From positions 1 through 37,462 of the forward strand of contig CABREP010000018.1 of the NCBI GenBank assembly GCA_902469965.1: 37,462 nucleotides of DNA, read 5' to 3'. Both the position numbers and the translations under genes were made by a program. The first letter of the stretch is position 1. The number at the start of each line of letters is the position of its first letter. Shown piece by piece: positions 32,266-37,462 of this stretch. This DNA is from Egerieimonas sp900552095. GTDB lineage: Bacteria; Bacillota; Clostridia; Lachnospirales; Lachnospiraceae. The notes under the pieces are model-generated. The model was not told where the DNA came from. It did not search any database and saw only the letters and a list, made by a program, of their open reading frames with translations.

Positions 32266-32584
32266 GTGTTTTCTCACAATTTTCTGACATTATTTCCGAA
32301 TCAGCAGCCTCTGCCTCTTCCTGTCCCTCTTCCGGCTCTTCTTCGACTGAATCAGCCGCCGCCTCGGAAGTCTGCCTGGAATCCCGCACCCATGCATACA
32401 GCGCATGGATCAGAAGTGCTGCCCCCACTGCCCCAAACACAGCGGCACAGATCCACATCAGAAGGAGCCGGTTCTCCGGCGTCTCCCCGGACAAATTCCC
32501 CTTCCCGATACCATAAGCCAGATACATCAGGTAACCGCCCGCCATAATATGAAGTATCATTCTTCTGTTGTCTCTTCCGTCCAT
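32240..32584 (-). CDS. Small two-helix membrane protein with acidic tail, unknown function
   Basis: The 114-residue protein has a short basic N terminus (MDGRDNRRMI), a first hydrophobic segment (about residues 10-25, HIMAGGYLMYLAYGIG) and a second (about 38-60, LLLMWICAAVFGAVGAALLIHAL). A strongly acidic Glu/Ala/Ser tail (about 70-114) follows. I do not recognise the family. I chose the ATG at 32584, six bases after GGAGGA; a longer in-frame start overlaps the exporter gene. It starts 14 bases after the exporter stop, so it belongs to that operon and could be an accessory subunit, but nothing shows this directly. Confidence 0.7.
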   Translation of the reverse strand: MDGRDNRRMILHIMAGGYLMYLAYGIGKGNLSGETPENRLLLMWICAAVFGAVGAALLIHALYAWVRDSRQTSEAAADSVEEEPEEGQEEAEAADSEIMSENCEKTLDIPEKQE

Positions 32585-32597
32585 CTCATTTCCTCCA

Positions 32598-34337
32598 TCA
32601 GCTTTCTGCAAACTGGCTCTCATACAGGTGGGCATAAAAACCTTCCTGTGCCAGCAGTTCTTCATGTGTTCCTGTCTCTATCACACGCCCCTCTTTCATA
32701 ACCAGAATCCGGTCTGCCTCCCGGATCGTCGAAAGCCGGTGCGCCACCACAAAACTGGTACGCCCCTCCATCAGACGGGAAAACGCCTTCTGAATCCTGA
32801 TCTCCGTCATCGTATCAATGGAAGAAGTCGCCTCATCCAGAATCAGCATCGGCGGCCGCATCAGCATCACCCGGGCAATACAGAGGAGCTGTTTCTGCCC
32901 CTGGGAAATATTGCCTCCATCCTCCGCAATCACCGTATCATAACCTTCCGGCATTCTCCGGATAAAACTGTGCGCATGCGCTGCTTTCGCCGCTTCTGTC
33001 ACTTCCTCCCGGGAAGCGTCCGGCCTTCCGTAGGCGATATTATCATGGATCGTTCCCGCCTTCAGCCACGTCTCCTGAAGAACCATCCCATAATTTTTCC
33101 GCAGCGAATTCCTGGTGATCCGCTCTGCCGGAATCCCGTCCACCTGAAGGCTTCCCCCCTGGATCTCATAAAAGCGCATCAGCAGATTAATCAGCGTCGT
33201 CTTTCCGCAGCCGGTGGGACCTACAATGGCAATCCTCTGTCCCGGATTTGCCAGAAGATTCAGATCCCGGATCAGCGGAACCTCAGGCACATAGGAAAAA
33301 TCCACATGAGAAAATTCTACCTTTCCCCTGGTCTCTTTCAGCACCACCGCCTCCGGATCTTCCGGCAAAACAGGCTCTTCATCCAGAAAATCAAAGATCC
33401 TCCCCGCAGAAGCCAGCGCATTCTGCAGTTCTGTCACCACCCCCGAAATCTCATTAAACGGTTTCGTATACTGGTTGGCATAACTCAGGAAACTGGTCAG
33501 CTGTCCCACCGTGATGCCTCCCGAAATCGCAGTAAAAGCTCCCAGAATCCCCACGCCTGTATACACCAGATTATTAACAAAGCGGGTCGCCGGATTTGTG
33601 ATAGATGAGAAAAAAAGCGCCCGGATCCCACACACTCTCAGCTCTTCATTGATCCTGTCAAACCGTTTCTCGGCCCTCCCCTCGTAAGAGAACGCCTTTA
33701 CCAGTTTCTGATTTCCCACCAGTTCTTCCACCAGGGAAGTCATCTCAGCCCGGGTCTCAGACTGCTGTTTAAACATGGCATAAGTTCTCCGGGCTACAAA
33801 ACCCGCCACAAAAAAGGACAGCGGCGTGATCAGCACAACCAGAAGCGTGATTCCAGGACTGATCAGAACCATAAAGATCAAGGTTCCCAAAATGGTCAGA
33901 ACTCCTGTGAACAGCTGGGTAAATCCCATCAGAAGACCGTCTGAAAACTGATCTGCATCCGTGGAGATCCTGCTTAAAATATCCCCTGCCGGATGGCTGT
34001 CCAGATAGCTCAACGGCAGTTGTTCCAGATGGGAAAAGGCTGCATTTCTCACATCCTGCACTACCTGATAGGTAATCCGGTTCGTGAAAAGACTCATCCC
34101 CCATTGGGCAAGCGCCGCTGCTCCCACAACCGCCCCCAGCACGATCAGAAGCCTGAACAGTTCCGGAAAATCCACCCGTCCCGGACCTGCGATCAGATCT
34201 ACTCCCTTTCCAATCAATACCGGAGTATACAAAGTAAAAACCACCGTCACAAAAGCCAGAAGGAACACCATGCATACCGCTCCCCGATACGGTCTGATCA
34301 GGGAAATCACTCTTCTTACTGTTTTCTTTTCTCTCAC
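32598..34337 (-). CDS. ABC exporter half-transporter, catalytically competent subunit of a heterodimer
   Basis: The 579-residue protein has six membrane helices (about residues 15-310) fused to an ATPase domain. The ATPase has Walker A GPTGCGKTT, a Q-loop in MVLQETWLKAGTI, Walker B with catalytic Glu (LILDEATSSID) and an H-loop His (VVAHRLSTI). Its signature is degenerate (ISQGQKQ instead of LSGGQ). Together with the partner gene, where the defects are complementary, this is the layout of heterodimeric multidrug or lipid exporters such as BmrCD, LmrCD and TM287/288. It starts with GTG at 34337, overlapping the partner's TGA by four bases. Substrate unknown. Confidence 0.92.
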   Translation of the reverse strand: MREKKTVRRVISLIRPYRGAVCMVFLLAFVTVVFTLYTPVLIGKGVDLIAGPGRVDFPELFRLLIVLGAVVGAAALAQWGMSLFTNRITYQVVQDVRNAAFSHLEQLPLSYLDSHPAGDILSRISTDADQFSDGLLMGFTQLFTGVLTILGTLIFMVLISPGITLLVVLITPLSFFVAGFVARRTYAMFKQQSETRAEMTSLVEELVGNQKLVKAFSYEGRAEKRFDRINEELRVCGIRALFFSSITNPATRFVNNLVYTGVGILGAFTAISGGITVGQLTSFLSYANQYTKPFNEISGVVTELQNALASAGRIFDFLDEEPVLPEDPEAVVLKETRGKVEFSHVDFSYVPEVPLIRDLNLLANPGQRIAIVGPTGCGKTTLINLLMRFYEIQGGSLQVDGIPAERITRNSLRKNYGMVLQETWLKAGTIHDNIAYGRPDASREEVTEAAKAAHAHSFIRRMPEGYDTVIAEDGGNISQGQKQLLCIARVMLMRPPMLILDEATSSIDTMTEIRIQKAFSRLMEGRTSFVVAHRLSTIREADRILVMKEGRVIETGTHEELLAQEGFYAHLYESQFAES

Positions 34338-36070
34338 AGCTGCTCCGCCTCCTTTCCGGAAAACTGAGACAGGCAGATTTCCCGGTAAACCGGGCAGTTC
34401 TTCACCAGCTGCTCATGTGTTCCCCATCCGGCCATCCGGCCGTCATCGAGAACCAGAATCCGATCTGCCCTTCGCACAGCAGCTGCCCTCTGGGAAACAA
34501 GAAATACTGTCATCCCCCGGGTTTCCTCTTTCAACGCCCTCCGAAGCGCCGCATCTGTGGCAAAATCAAGAGCCGAGGCGCTGTCATCCAGGATCAGGAT
34601 CTCCGGACGGGAAACCAGCGCCCGGGCAATAGTCAGTCTCTGACGCTGGCCGCCGGAAAAATTCCGGCCACCGGCTGTCACCTGTCCATCCAGTCCGCCT
34701 TTCTTCCCTTCCACAACTTCCCTCGCCTGAGCCGTAACAAGCGCCTGCCAGATTTCTTCTTCCGAAGCGTCCTCCTTCTGCCACCGCATATTTTCCCGGA
34801 TCGTTCCCGCAAAGAGAACCGCCTTCTGCGGTACAATCCCTATCTTCTTCCTCAGGCTGTCAAATGCATACTCCTGTACCGGTCTTCCCTCTACCAGCAC
34901 CTGTCCGGAATTTCCGTCGTAAAACCGGGGGATCAGGCTGACCAGCGTAGATTTTCCCGAACCGGTTCCTCCAATGATTCCTATTGTCTCCCCCCGTTTT
35001 ACTGCAAAAGAGATATTTTCAAGCGCCGGTTCTCTGGCTCCCTGGTAGGTAAAGGATACCGCTTCAAACCTCACCATTTCCTCGGAATCGGCAGAGACAG
35101 AAAATGTATCTGTTCCTTCCTGCATTCCCGGCTGACAGGCAAAAACTTCATTGATCCGCAAGGCACTGGCTGCCGCCCTGGTCACTGTAATGATCAGATT
35201 TGCCAGCGCCACCAGTGCCAGCAGAATCTGACTCATATAATTGATCAGCGCTGTCAGTTCGCCCTGGGTAATCTCTCCCCGGTCTACAGAACCGCCTCCC
35301 TGCCAGAGGATCGCAATCACAGCCAGATTTACCAACACGTAAGTAAGCGGATTCATCAGCGCTGAGATCCTTCCGGAAAAAAGCTGTACCTTTTTCAGCC
35401 CTTCATTCACCTGCCTGAATTCCTCCGTCTCCGCCTCCTGCCGGGAAAAAGCGCGCACAACTCTGGCACCTCCGTAGTTTTCTCGGGTGAGACGCACCAC
35501 CTGATCCATCCTGCTCTGCACTTTTTTGTACAGAGGAATCGTAACTTTTACGATAATAAAGATCGCTGCGCCGATGAGCGGAACTGCAATGAAAAAGATC
35601 ACTGTCAGTTTCACACTGATCGTCAAAGCCATGATCACCGCTCCCACCACAATAAAAGGAGAGCGCAGAAACAGACGAAGCACCAGATTCACCCCTGCCT
35701 GGGCCTGATTAATATCGCTGGTCATACGGGTCACAAGAGAAGGAGTTCCCAGGCGATCCAGTTCCTGATAGGAAAGTCGGTTAATATGGGAAAACAGTGC
35801 CCTGCGCAGCGCAGTTCCAAATCCCATAGAAGATCTGGCTGCAAAATACTGCGCTGTCAGGGAACAGGAAAGCCCCAGCACCCCCAGGAAAATCATCAGC
35901 CCGCACATCCGCCAGATATAGGCCTGATCCTGCTGCCAGATTCCCACATCGATGATCTTTGCCATCACAAGGGGAACCAGAAGTTCAAAGCTTGCCTCCA
36001 GCATCTTAAAGAGCGGTGCGATCACCGCCTCTTTCCAGTACCCTTCCAGGTAAACTAAAAGTTTTTTCAT
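34334..36070 (-). CDS. ABC exporter half-transporter, subunit carrying the degenerate ATP site
   Basis: The 578-residue protein has six membrane helices followed by an ATPase domain with intact Walker A (GGTGSGKST, 367-375) and signature (SGGQRQR near 472). The catalytic Glu after Walker B is Asp496 (LILDDSASALD) and the H-loop His is Gln527 (LVSQRAAAV). The same replacements occur in the degenerate subunit of heterodimeric exporters such as TM287. One site per dimer should hydrolyse ATP, formed by the partner's Walker motifs and this signature. It lies 27 bases after malQ with only a weak GGGG ribosome binding site. Substrate unknown. Confidence 0.92.
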   Translation of the reverse strand: MKKLLVYLEGYWKEAVIAPLFKMLEASFELLVPLVMAKIIDVGIWQQDQAYIWRMCGLMIFLGVLGLSCSLTAQYFAARSSMGFGTALRRALFSHINRLSYQELDRLGTPSLVTRMTSDINQAQAGVNLVLRLFLRSPFIVVGAVIMALTISVKLTVIFFIAVPLIGAAIFIIVKVTIPLYKKVQSRMDQVVRLTRENYGGARVVRAFSRQEAETEEFRQVNEGLKKVQLFSGRISALMNPLTYVLVNLAVIAILWQGGGSVDRGEITQGELTALINYMSQILLALVALANLIITVTRAAASALRINEVFACQPGMQEGTDTFSVSADSEEMVRFEAVSFTYQGAREPALENISFAVKRGETIGIIGGTGSGKSTLVSLIPRFYDGNSGQVLVEGRPVQEYAFDSLRKKIGIVPQKAVLFAGTIRENMRWQKEDASEEEIWQALVTAQAREVVEGKKGGLDGQVTAGGRNFSGGQRQRLTIARALVSRPEILILDDSASALDFATDAALRRALKEETRGMTVFLVSQRAAAVRRADRILVLDDGRMAGWGTHEQLVKNCPVYREICLSQFSGKEAEQL

Positions 36071-36097
36071 AATAATCGCCCCAACAAAACTGTCTGA

Positions 36098-37462
36098 TTA
36101 TACCCGGCCATAAATTCTGGTCATCCGATAGATCCGACCCGCCAGCTGGTCGCTGATCTGCCCCGGAACCATTCTCCACTTCCAGTTCATCCCAAATGTG
36201 GAGGGCTGATTCAGCCTAGCCTCCTCTCCGAGGCAGAGATAATCCTGCATGGGGATTACGCACAGATCTGCCACGCTCTCCATAGCCAGCCGGATCAGCG
36301 CCCAGACGTGATCTTCCTCACTTCCGCCCCGGTAATTCATATACTCATCCACAAAGCTGCGTTCTTCCCAGCTCAGTGTCTGAAACCAGTGCCGGGTGGT
36401 GTCGTTGTCATGCGTTCCCGTATAAACCACACTGTTCGTAGTGTACCGGTGGGGCAGATATGCACTGCTGGCGCTGGGATCGAAGGCAAAATGGAGAACC
36501 TTCATTCCCGGATAGCCGGTCTCCCGGACCATCTGCAGAACACTCTCTGTCAGAAATCCCAGATCCTCCGCGATAATGTCCTTCCATCCCAGTTTGTTCC
36601 GCAGCGTGTGGAACAGTTCGATCCCCGGACCTTTTTCCCAGTGACCGAACTCAGCTGTAGCATGCCCGTAGGGAATCGCATAATATTCATCAAAGCCACG
36701 GAAATGGTCAATCCGTACCGTATCATACAGTTTAAAACAGTGTGCTACCCGCTGTACCCACCAGGAATATTCTGTTTCCCGGTGATATTCCCAGCTATAA
36801 ACCGGATTTCCCCAGAGCTGCCCGGTCGGTGAAAAGCCATCGGGAGGACAGCCTGCAACCGCAACCGGCTGATTATCCTCATTAAACTGGAATAATTTCG
36901 GATTTGCCCAGGCATCTGCGCTGTCAAATGCCACATAAATAGGAATATCCCCGATAATCTGCACTTCTCTTTCATTCGCATACGCCTTCAGTTTCATCCA
37001 CTGCTTCAGGAAATAGTACTGAAGAAATCTCTGAAACTGGATCGGATCCGCCAGGCGCTCTCCGGCTTCCTGCAGTGCTCCCGGCTGACGGTCTCTCAGC
37101 TCCCTGGGCCAGGTTGTCCAAAGCGCCCCGTTCTGGCTCTCTTTGATCGCCATGAAAAGACAGTAATCTTCCAGCCAGTATCCCTCATTTCTCACAAACT
37201 CTCCAAACGTCTCATCCGGCGCCCACCGGTCAAAAGCCTTTCTCAGAAGGGGATATCGGTAATTATAAATCCTCTCATAATCCACATAGGCAGGATGGCC
37301 TGACCACTGAGGCGCTTCGCACTCCTCCCGGGTCAGCAGCCCGTCCTCCACAAGCCCGTCCAGGTCAATAAAATAAGGATTTCCCGCAAAAGTAGAAAAG
37401 GCCTGATAGGGGGAATCTCCGTAGCCCGTAGGACCCAGCGGAAGAATCTGCCAGCTTCTCTG
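36098..37462 (-). CDS. malQ: 4-alpha-glucanotransferase MalQ, C-terminal part (start lies beyond the window)
   Basis: The frame is open to the right edge, giving 454 residues plus stop; the first readable residues, QRSWQILPLGPTGYGDSPYQ, are a conserved early GH77 motif, so only about 40-60 residues are missing. Catalytic features are the nucleophile Asp in DTVRIDHFRGF, the acid/base Glu in IIAEDLGF and the stabilising Asp in YTGTHDNDT. GDIPIYVAFDSADAW and GCPPDGFSPTGQLWGNPVY are further GH77 signatures. MalQ (amylomaltase) transfers malto-oligosaccharide segments in maltodextrin and glycogen metabolism. It precedes the ABC exporter genes on the same strand with a 27-base gap and no visible terminator. 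Confidence 0.95.
   Translation of the reverse strand, partial: QRSWQILPLGPTGYGDSPYQAFSTFAGNPYFIDLDGLVEDGLLTREECEAPQWSGHPAYVDYERIYNYRYPLLRKAFDRWAPDETFGEFVRNEGYWLEDYCLFMAIKESQNGALWTTWPRELRDRQPGALQEAGERLADPIQFQRFLQYYFLKQWMKLKAYANEREVQIIGDIPIYVAFDSADAWANPKLFQFNEDNQPVAVAGCPPDGFSPTGQLWGNPVYSWEYHRETEYSWWVQRVAHCFKLYDTVRIDHFRGFDEYYAIPYGHATAEFGHWEKGPGIELFHTLRNKLGWKDIIAEDLGFLTESVLQMVRETGYPGMKVLHFAFDPSASSAYLPHRYTTNSVVYTGTHDNDTTRHWFQTLSWEERSFVDEYMNYRGGSEEDHVWALIRLAMESVADLCVIPMQDYLCLGEEARLNQPSTFGMNWKWRMVPGQISDQLAGRIYRMTRIYGRV

Overview
The window looks like a chromosomal segment of a Gram-positive gut Firmicute, most likely a Lachnospiraceae (Clostridium cluster XIVa) relative. Evidence: a PolC-type replicative polymerase, an ECF sigma/anti-sigma pair, AAGGAGG-type ribosome binding sites, sigma-A promoters with 17-bp spacers, several PTS systems, and balanced GC content with short intergenic gaps. 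No tRNA, rRNA, CRISPR array, insertion sequence or prophage was seen.

Layout. 1-3.2 kb: housekeeping genes (5' end of mutY, sfsA, a HAD phosphatase, an L,D-transpeptidase). 3.2-12 kb: a divergent carbohydrate module. The minus arm is a ribose-type ABC importer (ATPase, permease, binding lipoprotein), an HPr-like protein without the catalytic histidine, and a ROK repressor behind a terminator. The plus arm is a zinc alcohol dehydrogenase resembling erythritol/L-threitol dehydrogenase, a split dihydroxyacetone-type kinase (DhaK, DhaL) and an RpiB-like isomerase. Both arms start from TTGACA promoters whose -10 box is followed, with identical geometry, by the same 23-bp palindrome (TTATGTA-N9-TACATAA). 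I read this as a co-regulated C4 polyol/ketose (erythritol, threitol or erythrulose) route to erythrose-4-phosphate. This is the best candidate for a previously undescribed system here.

12-18.7 kb: a minus-strand PTS island. It holds an ascorbate-type EIIB, a PRD-containing activator and an ascorbate-type EIIC, then, after a terminator and a new promoter, a fructose-family EIIB, EIIA, an AlsE-like ketose-phosphate 3-epimerase and EIIC. The EIIA and EIIC end in nearly the same acidic peptide.

18.7-24.3 kb: ispG-polC, with polC apparently broken by a -1 frameshift near 22711. 24.4-26.7 kb: an XpaC/TelA pair. 26.8-29.1 kb: an ECF sigma factor, anti-sigma factor, DUF4349 lipoprotein and small-protein operon. 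29.3-31.3 kb: thyA-folA diverging from a VanZ-like gene across a shared inverted repeat. 31.3-37.5 kb: cysK, a small membrane protein, a heterodimeric ABC exporter and the 3' part of malQ. Calls rest on motif reading and recalled family knowledge; no database search was run.
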